A stretch of 64,000 nt of DNA, from positions 186,001-250,000 of the forward strand of contig NZ_BSPQ01000005.1 of the NCBI RefSeq assembly GCF_030161115.1, written 5' to 3'. Numbering within the stretch: position 1 is the stretch's first letter; each line of letters begins with the position of its first letter. The DNA is from Psychromonas marina. GTDB lineage: Bacteria; Pseudomonadota; Gammaproteobacteria; Enterobacterales; Psychromonadaceae. The notes beneath the pieces are model-generated. The model worked only from the letters and a program-made list of their open reading frames with translations. It was not told where the DNA came from and searched no databases. Shown piece after piece: positions 9,491 through 17,900 of the stretch. Both the position numbers and the translations under genes were made by a program.

Positions 9491-9510
9491 CAGCTGATAG
9501 CCGACAGCTT
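9491..9510. repeat. Short palindromic repeat in the nrtA-nrtB gap
   Basis: The gap carries AGCTGTC-AGCTGATAGCC-GACAGCT, an inverted repeat whose core GCTGATAGCCGACAGCT recurs with one change downstream of the peptide transporter at 60774-60790. This suggests a small dispersed palindromic family. A T run follows on the plus strand only, so it is not a normal terminator for nrtA. Confidence 0.5.
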
Positions 9511-9516
9511 ATTTTT

Positions 9517-10902
9517 TTAAAGTTTATCTTCCTTTTTTAGACCGATTTTGAATGAATCGATGTACGCATTTGGTTTTGTTCCGTCATACATAATGTTATC
9601 GATGAAGTCACTCTGTGGTGCACGGAAACCTGTTTCAGTTGCAAAGTCAGGGAAATCTTTTGCATCAACAATCTTTTCATCAATCAGAGATTGCGCTGCT
9701 TTTTCATAGATATCTGGACGGTAAACTTTCTTCGCTAAATCTTTGTACCAATCGTCTGATTTATGCTCTGAAATTTGTCCCCAGCGACGCATCTGTGTTA
9801 AATACCAGATCGCATCTGAGTAGTACGGGTAAGTCGCGTTGTAACGGAAGAATACGTTGAAATCAGGGATTGCACGTTTATCACCTTTTTCATATTCAAA
9901 GGTACCTGTCATGCTGTTCGCAATAACATCGTAATCTGCACCAACGTAGTTTGGTTGAGAAAGTATTTTCACTGCTGCTGGGCGGTTTGCATTGTCATTT
10001 TCATCTAACCACATTGCCGCACGAATAAGGGCACGTGTTAAACGAATCGTTGTGTTTGGATATTTTTCTGCGAAATCTGCTGTTAGGCCAAATACTTTTT
10101 CTGGGTTATTTTTCCAAATTTCATAATCGGTAATAACCGGTACACCAATACCTTTAAATACTGCCTGTTGGTTCCAAGGTTCACCGACACAGTAACCGTA
10201 GATAGTGCCCGCTTCTAATGTTGAAGGCATTTGTGGTGGTGGCACTGTCGATAGCATCGCTTGTGCTTCTAATTGACCACTTGAATCCCCTTTATGCGGT
10301 GCATAAAAACCCGGGTGAATACCGCCGGCAGCTAACCAGTAACGTAATTCATAGTTATGCGTAGAAACAGGGAATACCATACCCATATTGAACGGTTTAC
10401 CTTTAGCGATATAGCTATCAACAACCGGTTTTAGTGAGTCAGCTTTAATTGGGTGAACTGGTTTGCCATCGGCTTGTTTTGGCACATGCGGTTTCATTTG
10501 TTCCCAAATGTCATTAGAAACGGTAATCGCATTACCGTTAAGGTCCATCGAAATTGGCGTGATGATATGTGCTTTAGTACCAAAACCCATGGTTGCTGCG
10601 ATTGGTTGGCCAGCTAACATATGTGCGCCATCTAAGGTGCCATCAATCACGCCGTTTAATAGAACTTTCCAGTTTGCTTGTGCTTCAATAGTGACGTACA
10701 AGCCTTCATCTTCGAAGTAACCCTGCTCATAGGCGATAGCGATCGGTGCCATATCCGTTAGTTTAATGAAACCAAACTTGAGTTCCTCTTTCTCTGGGAA
10801 GCCAATTTTTTCCGCTTGTGCGAAAGACACAACGGTGGCCGATATGACCACGCTTAATGCCAATTTCTTAGCGATAAACTTAACGGGTTTAATCCAACTC
10901 AT
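9517..10902 (-). CDS. nrtA: Nitrate ABC transporter, periplasmic substrate-binding protein
   Basis: A 461-residue CmpA/NrtA-family binding protein. The N-terminus has a basic stretch, a hydrophobic core and a likely Sec cleavage after SFAQA. There is no lipobox cysteine, so it should be a free periplasmic protein rather than a lipoprotein. Downstream are the family segments [36 protein letters not shown] and [15 protein letters not shown]. It captures nitrate (or nitrite) for NrtBC. The start at 10902 follows AAAGGAA; the TTG at 10908 is less likely. Its leader RNA carries an ANTAR-type antitermination element. Confidence 0.87.
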   Translation of the reverse strand: MSWIKPVKFIAKKLALSVVISATVVSFAQAEKIGFPEKEELKFGFIKLTDMAPIAIAYEQGYFEDEGLYVTIEAQANWKVLLNGVIDGTLDGAHMLAGQPIAATMGFGTKAHIITPISMDLNGNAITVSNDIWEQMKPHVPKQADGKPVHPIKADSLKPVVDSYIAKGKPFNMGMVFPVSTHNYELRYWLAAGGIHPGFYAPHKGDSSGQLEAQAMLSTVPPPQMPSTLEAGTIYGYCVGEPWNQQAVFKGIGVPVITDYEIWKNNPEKVFGLTADFAEKYPNTTIRLTRALIRAAMWLDENDNANRPAAVKILSQPNYVGADYDVIANSMTGTFEYEKGDKRAIPDFNVFFRYNATYPYYSDAIWYLTQMRRWGQISEHKSDDWYKDLAKKVYRPDIYEKAAQSLIDEKIVDAKDFPDFATETGFRAPQSDFIDNIMYDGTKPNAYIDSFKIGLKKEDKL

Positions 10903-10946
10903 GGGCAAGTTCCTTTTGTAGTAATAAAAATAGTGATAAATTTTTT

Positions 10947-10998
10947 CAAAAAAAAACGCCCATTAACCCACCTTTATTTAAAGGTAGTTAATGAGCGT
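10947..10998 (-). terminator. Conditional terminator in the nrtA leader
   Basis: On the minus strand a long stem (outer arm ACGCTCATTAAC with GTTAATGGGCGT, inner arm ACCTTT with AAAGGT, four-base loop) is followed by nine T residues. It lies between two hexaloop hairpins and the nrtA start, so it would block nrtABC transcription unless NasT prevents it forming. Confidence 0.85.
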
Positions 10999-11015
10999 CG
11001 TTGCTCTGTTTCCCT

Positions 11016-11037
11016 CCTTAAACGCCATTGCTTAAGG
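11016..11037 (-). promoter_or_regulatory. ANTAR-target hexaloop hairpin 2
   Basis: An 8-base-pair stem (CCTTAAGC with GTTTAAGG, one G-U pair) closing the six-base loop AATGGC, with A at loop position 1 and G at position 4. This matches the known ANTAR-protein recognition rule. The loop is identical to that of hairpin 1. Confidence 0.8.
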
Positions 11038-11048
11038 ATGAAATGTAA

Positions 11049-11074
11049 ACTTGCTATCGCCATTGATAGCAAGT
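11049..11074 (-). promoter_or_regulatory. ANTAR-target hexaloop hairpin 1
   Basis: A perfect 10-base-pair stem (ACTTGCTATC with GATAGCAAGT) closing the loop AATGGC, 13 bases after the nasT stop codon. Together with hairpin 2 it makes the tandem two-hexaloop motif recognised by NasR/NasT and EutV antiterminators. Confidence 0.85.
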
Positions 11075-11087
11075 TGGTATTAATTAT

Positions 11088-11705
11088 TTATTCGTGTAAC
11101 AGTTCTGAAACTTCAATGACATTTTTAGCAACCGTTGCGAGTGAATGTCCGTTGTTCATTGCTATTTTTCTCAGCATATTAAATGCTTCTTGTTCGCTAA
11201 TATTCTTCTGTTGCATAACAAAACCTTTAGCTCGTTCAACAATTTTACGATTTGCTAGCTGTATTTTGGTTTGTTGAAGCTCGTTACGCAGTAACTGACG
11301 ATCTTTAAATCTTTCCTGAGCCACTGTTATTACAGAGGCTAAGCGTTGTGTTTCAAAACCGTTAATAATATAAGTGCTGACACCAACTTTAACTGCACTT
11401 TGAATCAGTGACGGTGTCTCTTGTGTGGCAAATATAATTACCGGTAAAGGCGAGAGCTGGTCAATTTTTGCTAGTTCTTTTAATAAATAGCTGTCTACCG
11501 AATTAGTATGGATAATCAAAATTTTTGGCATGATTTGCGCACATTTTTTTGCTAATTTTTCGCCACAATTAAGCGTATCGCTAATATGGTGATTCAACTT
11601 TAAAATCGCCATTTTTAACTCAGAATATTTATCAATCACATCTTCGACGAGCAATACCGACAACGCTTGTTGAGGCTTTAATCGCATTATTTTTTTTGTT
11701 GTCAT
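11088..11705 (-). CDS. nasT: ANTAR-domain antiterminator, NasT-like
   Basis: A 205-residue RNA-binding regulator: a receiver-like domain (~15-130), a coiled-coil linker and a C-terminal ANTAR domain (~140-200) with LANRKIVERAKGFVM and EAFNMLRKIAM. The receiver looks degenerate: where the phosphorylated Asp should follow the third strand the sequence reads ILIIHTNSV, so phosphorylation is unlikely. NasT proteins bind two-hexaloop leaders and prevent termination. Exactly such a leader begins right after this gene, so it probably controls nrtABC. The start at 11705 has AAGGAGG eight bases upstream; the ORF could begin at 11744 without such a site. No nasS, the usual nitrate-sensing partner, is seen nearby. 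Confidence 0.85.
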   Translation of the reverse strand: MTTKKIMRLKPQQALSVLLVEDVIDKYSELKMAILKLNHHISDTLNCGEKLAKKCAQIMPKILIIHTNSVDSYLLKELAKIDQLSPLPVIIFATQETPSLIQSAVKVGVSTYIINGFETQRLASVITVAQERFKDRQLLRNELQQTKIQLANRKIVERAKGFVMQQKNISEQEAFNMLRKIAMNNGHSLATVAKNVIEVSELLHE

Positions 11706-11997
11706 TGCAGAAGCCTCCTTTAAACTTAAACTTGTCATTAACATTTATTTAACAATGAGGTTCTTTGCAGGAAGGATGCCAAAATTTTATTATTCTTTAA
11801 TATCAGTTGCTTGTTGTTTTTTGTTGATGTTGTTTGTGTTTTTTCGATGGATGTTGCGCACCATTGGTGTGATCTGTGCACTATCTGAGGGCATTTTTGT
11901 GCAGGTTGTTTTTAAGAGGGGAGGGGAACGATTAGCGGTATGTTAATAATTGCTCATCTGATGCTGCCACACTTATTGGCAACAACATCACTCAAAA

Positions 11998-12888
11998 CTA
12001 CCCTTCTAATATGCGCAGCGAGATAGCTGCTGCTGAAGTACGGTTATCAACGCCGAGTTTTTTATAAATTTGCTCTAGATGTTTATTTACCGTGCGCGGG
12101 CTCATGGTGAGTATTTGTGAAATCTCCCAACTGGTTTTACCGTAGGAAACCCAATATAAAACCTCTGATTCACGTTTGGTGATCGGCAGGTTGTTTTTTA
12201 GATCGGCAGGCTCTCTTTTACATTGTGCTTGTACAATACGTAATAGGTGCATCTCCTGCTGCTGGCGCTCATAGGCGATAACCATCGGCTCTGAAAAACA
12301 GTTCACCTGTAGATCGCTGCGCGTATCGGTTGTAAGCCATTTTTCAATTAAGGTTGCGAGGCTTGCCCAGGGGCTATCATTGTTAGAGGAAATTTTTTCG
12401 ATCAATTCATGCACGTGTGGCGTTGCCCAAGAGAGCCTGCCGAGATCGCTGACACAAAATACATTCTTGCCCGCATGGTCCAAGGCATCCTGTGCGCTTA
12501 ATGCTTGTTTAGCGGTTGCTACGTGGCGTTTTATGCGCACAATCACTTCATCGGGAGAGATTGGCTTGGTGACATAATCAACGCCTCCTGCTTCGATCCC
12601 TTTCACGATATCTTCAACGTCGGTTAACCCGGTCATAAAGATAATGGGGGTATTCGGTAATAATTTTTTCATGCGACGGCAGGTCTCAAAACCGTCTATT
12701 TCGGGCATCATCGCATCTAATAAAACCACATCGGGTGGCATTTTTTCTGCGATCGATAATGCCTGTAAACCACTTAATGCAACCAAGGCGGTATAACCTT
12801 CGCTATTCAGGGCGACATTAAGCATACCTAAAGATTCTGGAGAATCATCGACCACTAAAACGACTTCACTGCTTTTATTATTATTCAT
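11998..12888 (-). CDS. Response regulator, receiver plus LuxR-type HTH
   Basis: A 296-residue two-component regulator. The receiver (~8-125) has the acidic pair Asp14-Asp15, phosphoacceptor Asp58 in LLDAMMPEIDG, and the Lys of YVTKPIS. A ~90-residue linker of unknown fold precedes a C-terminal LuxR/FixJ-type HTH (~230-290) with ITKRESEVLYWVSYGKTSWE and SPRTVNKHLEQIYKKLGV. It overlaps the sensor kinase gene by 8 bases, so it is the cognate regulator. Its position beside urtA and nasT suggests control of the urea and/or nitrate genes; this is inferred from position only. Confidence 0.85.
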   Translation of the reverse strand: MNNNKSSEVVLVVDDSPESLGMLNVALNSEGYTALVALSGLQALSIAEKMPPDVVLLDAMMPEIDGFETCRRMKKLLPNTPIIFMTGLTDVEDIVKGIEAGGVDYVTKPISPDEVIVRIKRHVATAKQALSAQDALDHAGKNVFCVSDLGRLSWATPHVHELIEKISSNNDSPWASLATLIEKWLTTDTRSDLQVNCFSEPMVIAYERQQQEMHLLRIVQAQCKREPADLKNNLPITKRESEVLYWVSYGKTSWEISQILTMSPRTVNKHLEQIYKKLGVDNRTSAAAISLRILEG

Positions 12889-15800
12889 TAATTAGCTCAA
12901 TATTTAATTCATGACTTAATTCATTTAAGTATTCGATGATTTTTGGAAAATTACACACCTCAACATATTCCAATATTTGTGAGGCGCTATCTTCAGGATA
13001 ACTATGCGTTGATTCTATCTCTGAAAACTTATCTTTAAAACCCGATAAATAACCTATTTCAGCGAGTGAGATTAATTCGTTATATTGCTCGCGGGTAGCA
13101 GTGGGCTTGTGTACGGCCGCTGTTATTGCCGGAGGAAGTGGATCCACCTCGTTATACTGCCAGTGTAGATTTAAGAATTGTGCTATTTTTCCTAATAGAT
13201 CATCCAAATTAATCGGTTTCGCGATATAACCATTATGATAACCCTCTGCCTGTAGATTATATTCAGCATCGCGGGCATTTGCGGAAACCATTAATACCGG
13301 CATCATATGATGTAATTCACGCATACGTTTGACCATCTGCCAACCATTCATCTCTGGCATTTGAACATCCATTAACAGCAGGTCTACACTGTTTTCTTTT
13401 AATCGTTCAAAGCCTTGCTTAGCGCTCTCTGCACCTAACACATCAAAACCGATAGGTGCTAATAGGTTAAACATCAATTCACGTTGATGGTGATTATCAT
13501 CAACGACCAATATTGTTTGTATTTTCCCTTCATAACCGCTCGGTTCAGAGCGATTGAGTTCAGGTTCTTTCGGGTCTTTATGCAGTTTAGAGAGCATTAA
13601 TCGGAAGTTAAATATTGATCCTTGGCCAACCTTGCTTGTTAAGTTTATCTCTCCTCCCATTAGTTCAGCAAGAGAGCGAGATATGGTTAATCCAAGTCCG
13701 GTGCCACCAATTGATTGTGTATGGGCATTACGAATCTGCTCAAAGGGTTTGAAGATCACTTCCTGGTCACTTTTAGCGATGCCAACACCGGTATCGATAA
13801 TACTAAAATTAGCAACTTCGCTACGATAGGTGACCTTGAAAGTCACCGATCCTGTTTTCGTGTATTTAATGGCATTGGAGATTAAGTTGATCAGAATTTG
13901 TCGGAAACGTTGTTTGTCGGTGGCCACATAGTCAGGGAGGTTCGCGCTGGCTTGATAATGAAATTTAATCCCTTTTTTGGAAGCTTGCATCTGAAACATC
14001 TCAACCAACTGTTGCAAAATTACCTTGAGGCTAATTTCATCACGCTGCAGAGTCATGCGTCCTGCTTCAATTTTAGAAACCTCTAGCAAGCTTTCTATTA
14101 GATCCGCTAAATGTTCACCATTGCGTCTAATAATAGCGATCGTTTCACGTTGTTTCGGTGGTAAAACTTGGTCGCGCATCAGCAGTTGTGCATAACCTAA
14201 TAAGACATTAAGTGGAGTACGCAGTTCATGGCTGAGGCTAGCTAGATAACGGCTTTTGGCTTCATTGGCGGATTCCGCTGCTGTTTTGGCAACTTGTAAT
14301 GCAGAGTAGGTTTCTTTATGGGCGTCGATCTCTTGTGCTAATGCTTGTGTTTGTGAGCGTAGTTCTTTGAGCGCGGTTTGGCTTGCGCTTCGAGCGAGAA
14401 TAAATAACCAACTGATAATGCCAATGATGATCAGCAGCAGAAAGAATATCTTAAACAGAGTTCCGGCAAACACGGCTTTGTTATCTAAGGGAATTTGTAG
14501 GTACACTAGAAATAGAATACCAGCACCGATAAAACTCATACCAAAGGTTAATGCGAGAAACTGCATCAAAGGGGTAGTGAACATATTCAGTGTGTTAATA
14601 CTAAAAAATCGACTAAAAAAATCATGGGACTGTTTCGCTAACGTTGCATCAGGGCGACACTTATCTCCACAACGAACATCTAAGCTACAGCATAATGAAC
14701 AGATCGATTTCCCATAGGCTGGGCAGAATGTCGTATCTTGCTGATCAAAACTATTCTCACAAATATGGCATTGCGTCAGCGTATTAACTTTCTGCTGCTT
14801 ATTCTCGTCTACATGCTTGACCAAGTAATATTTCCCTTTGGTTAACCAACCAATTAGCGGCACGGTAATGAAAGGCAGAAAAAAAGTGATAAATGAAGCT
14901 AATGCTTCAATCGTTTCGCCATAAAAACCGAAGTGTGCACTAAAACCAACAATGGAAGCGAAAAGCATTGAGCCTACTCCCACAGGGTTAATATCATATA
15001 GGTGTGAGCGCTTAAATTCGATATGTTTAGGACTAATTCCTAGTGGTTTATTAATAATCAGGTCGGCAACCACCGAGCTTAACCAGGCTAAAACCAGTAC
15101 TGAATACACCGAGAGCATGCTCGCGATGGTCTGATATATCCCTAATTCCATTAATAAAAGTGCAATGGAGACGTTAAATAACATCCATACAACCCGGCCT
15201 GGATGGTTGTGAGTAACACGTGAAAAAAAGTTTGACCAAGCGAGTGAACCCGCATAGGCATTGGCAACGTTTATTTTTAATTGCGAAATAATCACAAAGA
15301 TACAGGCAAATAAAATACTAATAGTAGGGTTATCGAAGACGTAACTGTATGCGAGTTGATACATATGCGCTGGATCGCTAGCAAGATCTAATGCCATTCC
15401 CTGTTGCAATGCAAAATAGGCGAGAAAGGAACCTAGAAAAAGTTTTAAGACGCCAAAAATAATCCAACCCGGGCCGCCAGCAATCAGCGCCAACCACCAA
15501 CGCCATGGCGATTTTTTAGGTTTTTCAGGTAAGAAACGTAGGAAGTCGACCTGCTCACCAATTTGAGCGACTAAAGAAAGCAACACTGCTGAAGCACTGC
15601 CAAACAGCAATAGGTTAAATGAACTCCCAGATTCTCCTGCATTACCTGTGAAGCTTTGCCAGCCATCCCATTGACTGTCTGGATGAGTAAAAACAAAAAA
15701 TAATGGCAGCAGTTGTAATGCAATCCATATTGGTTGTGTCCATACCTGAAAACGACTGATATAGGTAATGCCATGTGTTACCAGTGGAATAACCGCTACA

Positions 15801-16270
15801 GCACTGATGATATAACTAATAGACAGTGGCAGATCAAAAAGAATCTGTAGTGCCATCGCCATGATGGCGGCTTCTAGGGCAAAAAAGATAAAGGTAAAGG
15901 AAGCATAAATAAGCGACGCGATGGTGGAACCGATATAACCAAAACCCGAACCGCGGCTAAGCAGGTCGATATCAACGCCGTATTTAGCAGCGTAATAGCT
16001 AATCGGTAAGCCAGTAAAAAAGACAATAAAAGTGACTGCAAGAATCGCCCAGGCACTATTCACAAAACCAAAGTTGAGGGTAATCGCACCGCCAATCGCT
16101 TCTAAAACAAGAAATGAAATAATGCCCAATGCGGTCACGGAAACGCGACCCATCGACCATTTTCGCGCTCTTTTTGCAGTAAAGCGCAACGCAAAGTCTT
16201 CCATCATTTCGTTGGCAACCAACTTATTATAGGTACGCCGAGTTTTAATTATGTGCTGATTTGATTGCAT
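12881..16270 (-). CDS. NCS1 permease-like domain fused to hybrid sensor histidine kinase
   Basis: A 1129-residue membrane protein. Residues ~35-480 form a multi-helix domain like nucleobase:cation symporter-1 (cytosine/purine/allantoin permeases), opening with EDFALRFTAKRARKWSM. Then comes a cluster of eight cysteines (501, 504, 516, 524, 527, 528, 534, 538), two more TM helices (~555-625), a coiled coil, HisKA with phosphoacceptor His681 (SLSHELRTPLN), HATPase (LINLISNAIKYT, GGTGLGL) and a receiver with Asp968 (LLMDVQMPEMNGW). The ~100-residue tail shows no clear Hpt histidine. The layout resembles CbrA, where an SLC5 transporter is the sensory input, but here the carrier is NCS1. It is divergent from urtA. 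A nucleobase, ureide or urea-related ligand is inferred. Confidence 0.85.
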   Translation of the reverse strand: MQSNQHIIKTRRTYNKLVANEMMEDFALRFTAKRARKWSMGRVSVTALGIISFLVLEAIGGAITLNFGFVNSAWAILAVTFIVFFTGLPISYYAAKYGVDIDLLSRGSGFGYIGSTIASLIYASFTFIFFALEAAIMAMALQILFDLPLSISYIISAVAVIPLVTHGITYISRFQVWTQPIWIALQLLPLFFVFTHPDSQWDGWQSFTGNAGESGSSFNLLLFGSASAVLLSLVAQIGEQVDFLRFLPEKPKKSPWRWWLALIAGGPGWIIFGVLKLFLGSFLAYFALQQGMALDLASDPAHMYQLAYSYVFDNPTISILFACIFVIISQLKINVANAYAGSLAWSNFFSRVTHNHPGRVVWMLFNVSIALLLMELGIYQTIASMLSVYSVLVLAWLSSVVADLIINKPLGISPKHIEFKRSHLYDINPVGVGSMLFASIVGFSAHFGFYGETIEALASFITFFLPFITVPLIGWLTKGKYYLVKHVDENKQQKVNTLTQCHICENSFDQQDTTFCPAYGKSICSLCCSLDVRCGDKCRPDATLAKQSHDFFSRFFSINTLNMFTTPLMQFLALTFGMSFIGAGILFLVYLQIPLDNKAVFAGTLFKIFFLLLIIIGIISWLFILARSASQTALKELRSQTQALAQEIDAHKETYSALQVAKTAAESANEAKSRYLASLSHELRTPLNVLLGYAQLLMRDQVLPPKQRETIAIIRRNGEHLADLIESLLEVSKIEAGRMTLQRDEISLKVILQQLVEMFQMQASKKGIKFHYQASANLPDYVATDKQRFRQILINLISNAIKYTKTGSVTFKVTYRSEVANFSIIDTGVGIAKSDQEVIFKPFEQIRNAHTQSIGGTGLGLTISRSLAELMGGEINLTSKVGQGSIFNFRLMLSKLHKDPKEPELNRSEPSGYEGKIQTILVVDDNHHQRELMFNLLAPIGFDVLGAESAKQGFERLKENSVDLLLMDVQMPEMNGWQMVKRMRELHHMMPVLMVSANARDAEYNLQAEGYHNGYIAKPINLDDLLGKIAQFLNLHWQYNEVDPLPPAITAAVHKPTATREQYNELISLAEIGYLSGFKDKFSEIESTHSYPEDSASQILEYVEVCNFPKIIEYLNELSHELNIELINE

Positions 16271-16512
16271 AAAGGGTGCTTGCGTAATGAAAGTTAATTG
16301 ATTTTTTGCTCAGTGAGTGGCGCCAAACTAGTCTAACTAGCTAAATATGTCATTGATATGGGTAGAATTACGTAGTTAATTGCGTGCTTTTACTCATTTA
16401 AAGCTTGCGCTAATTCACTGATACTTAGCATCGTTGGAATAAGGTTGTGATTGAGGCTTTTTGAGTAAACGAAAGCAACAATCACGTGATAAAGATGAAA
16501 AGGGACGTATCT
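16271..16512. promoter_or_regulatory. Divergent intergenic region between the sensor kinase and urtA
   Basis: About 240 AT-rich bases that must hold promoters for both the kinase-regulator pair and the urt-ure module. I looked for a sigma-54 -24/-12 pair and saw no convincing match; no clear operator repeat stands out either. The urtA ribosome site AAAGGGA lies at its right end. Confidence 0.5.
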
Positions 16513-17811
16513 ATGAAACTTGAAAAGCTGAAACTGAAAAAACTGATTGTAGCAAGCTCAATTGTTGCTACAGGATTAATGACTAACTTTGCTTACGCGG
16601 CAGATAATATCAAAGTGGGTGTATTGCACTCTTTATCTGGCACCATGGCGATCAGTGAAACAACACTGAAAGACACCGTGTTAATGATGATTGCCGATCA
16701 AAATGCGAAAGGCGGTTTATTAGGTAAGCAGATAGAACCTGTTGTTGTAGATCCTGCATCAAACTGGCCACTTTTCGCAGAGAAAGGGCGTGAGCTTTTA
16801 GCGAAAGAGAAAGTAGATGTTATTTTCGGTAGCTGGACGTCGGTATCACGTAAATCGGTATTACCTGTTTTAGAAGAGCTTAATGGCTTAATGTTTTACC
16901 CAGTACAATATGAAGGTGAAGAATCATCTAAAAATGTTTTCTATACCGGTGCTGCGCCAAACCAACAAGCGATTCCTGCTGTTGACTACCTCATGAATGA
17001 TATCGGCGCTGAGCGTTTTGTACTGTTAGGTACAGATTACGTTTACCCACGAACAACCAATAAAATTCTTGAAGCTTACCTGATGGCGAAGGGCGTTAAA
17101 GCTGAAGATATCATGGTGAACTACACGCCATTTGGTCACTCAGATTGGCAAGGTATCGTTGCTGACGTGAAAAAATTCGGCTCAACAGGCAAGCAAACTG
17201 CAGTTATTTCAACGGTAAATGGTGATGCAAATATCCCATTCTACAAAGAGTTAGGTAACCAAGGTATCTCCGCTGAAGATATTCCTGTTATTGCATTCTC
17301 TGTTGGCGAAGAGGAACTATCTGGTTTTGATACGAAACCTTTAGTGGGTCACTTAGCTGCATGGAACTACTTCCAAAGCGTTGAAACAGAAGCGAATGAA
17401 GCATTCATTGCGAACTGGAAAAAATACATTGGTGATGACAAACGTGTTACCAATGACCCAATGGAAGCAACTTACATCGGTTTCAAAATGTGGGTAAAAG
17501 CAGTTGAGAAAGCGGGCACGACAGATGTAGACGCTGTTGAACAAGCGATGATCGGTATTGCAGTACCTAACTTAACGGGCGGTATTGCGGTAATGAACCC
17601 GAACCATCATTTATCTAAGCCTGTTCTAATTGGTGAAATCCAAGAAGATGGTCAATTTGAAGTGGTATGGGAAACACCTGATACAGTAATTGGTGATGCA
17701 TGGTCTGACTTTTTACCAAGCTCTAAAAACCTAGTTTCTGATTGGACTGCGCCTATCAAGTGTGGCAACTTCGACGTAACAACGGCTAAATGTTCTGGTC
17801 AAAAATTCTAA
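16513..17811 (+). CDS. urtA: Urea ABC transporter, substrate-binding protein
   Basis: A 432-residue type-I periplasmic binding protein of the Leu/amide family. It has a basic N-terminus, a signal peptide cleaved after NFAYA, then IKVGVLHSLSGTMAISE, which is diagnostic for UrtA. NPNHHLSKPVLIGEI near the C-terminus is also typical. It binds urea or short amides and delivers them to UrtBC. The start at 16513 is chosen because AAAGGGA lies seven bases before it; the earlier in-frame ATGs at 16486 and 16495 would place the ribosome site inside the gene. It is the first gene of urtABCDE; a hairpin follows it. Confidence 0.93.
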   Translation: MKLEKLKLKKLIVASSIVATGLMTNFAYAADNIKVGVLHSLSGTMAISETTLKDTVLMMIADQNAKGGLLGKQIEPVVVDPASNWPLFAEKGRELLAKEKVDVIFGSWTSVSRKSVLPVLEELNGLMFYPVQYEGEESSKNVFYTGAAPNQQAIPAVDYLMNDIGAERFVLLGTDYVYPRTTNKILEAYLMAKGVKAEDIMVNYTPFGHSDWQGIVADVKKFGSTGKQTAVISTVNGDANIPFYKELGNQGISAEDIPVIAFSVGEEELSGFDTKPLVGHLAAWNYFQSVETEANEAFIANWKKYIGDDKRVTNDPMEATYIGFKMWVKAVEKAGTTDVDAVEQAMIGIAVPNLTGGIAVMNPNHHLSKPVLIGEIQEDGQFEVVWETPDTVIGDAWSDFLPSSKNLVSDWTAPIKCGNFDVTTAKCSGQKF

Positions 17812-17835
17812 TCATAATGTTTAAATAAACGATTT

Positions 17836-17865
17836 AATGGGAGGTGAATTCACCTCCCATTTTTT
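17836..17865 (+). terminator. Hairpin terminator/attenuator between urtA and urtB
   Basis: A perfect 11-base-pair stem (AATGGGAGGTG with CACCTCCCATT) with an AATT loop, followed by a T run. It lies inside the operon, so it probably gives partial termination and more binding protein than permease. Confidence 0.8.
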
Positions 17866-17900
17866 ATGAAAACGAATGAATAAATATTAAGGAACAGCTA

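Noticed and set aside
11755-11946. 63-residue hydrophobic ORF on the plus strand between nasT and the response regulator
   Set aside because: It occupies the nasT promoter region, has no ribosome site and low-complexity hydrophobic content; it is probably chance.
16271-16512. Possible sigma-54 promoter for urtA
   Set aside because: TGGCGCC and TTGG..TTGT fragments do not keep the -24/-12 spacing and bases.
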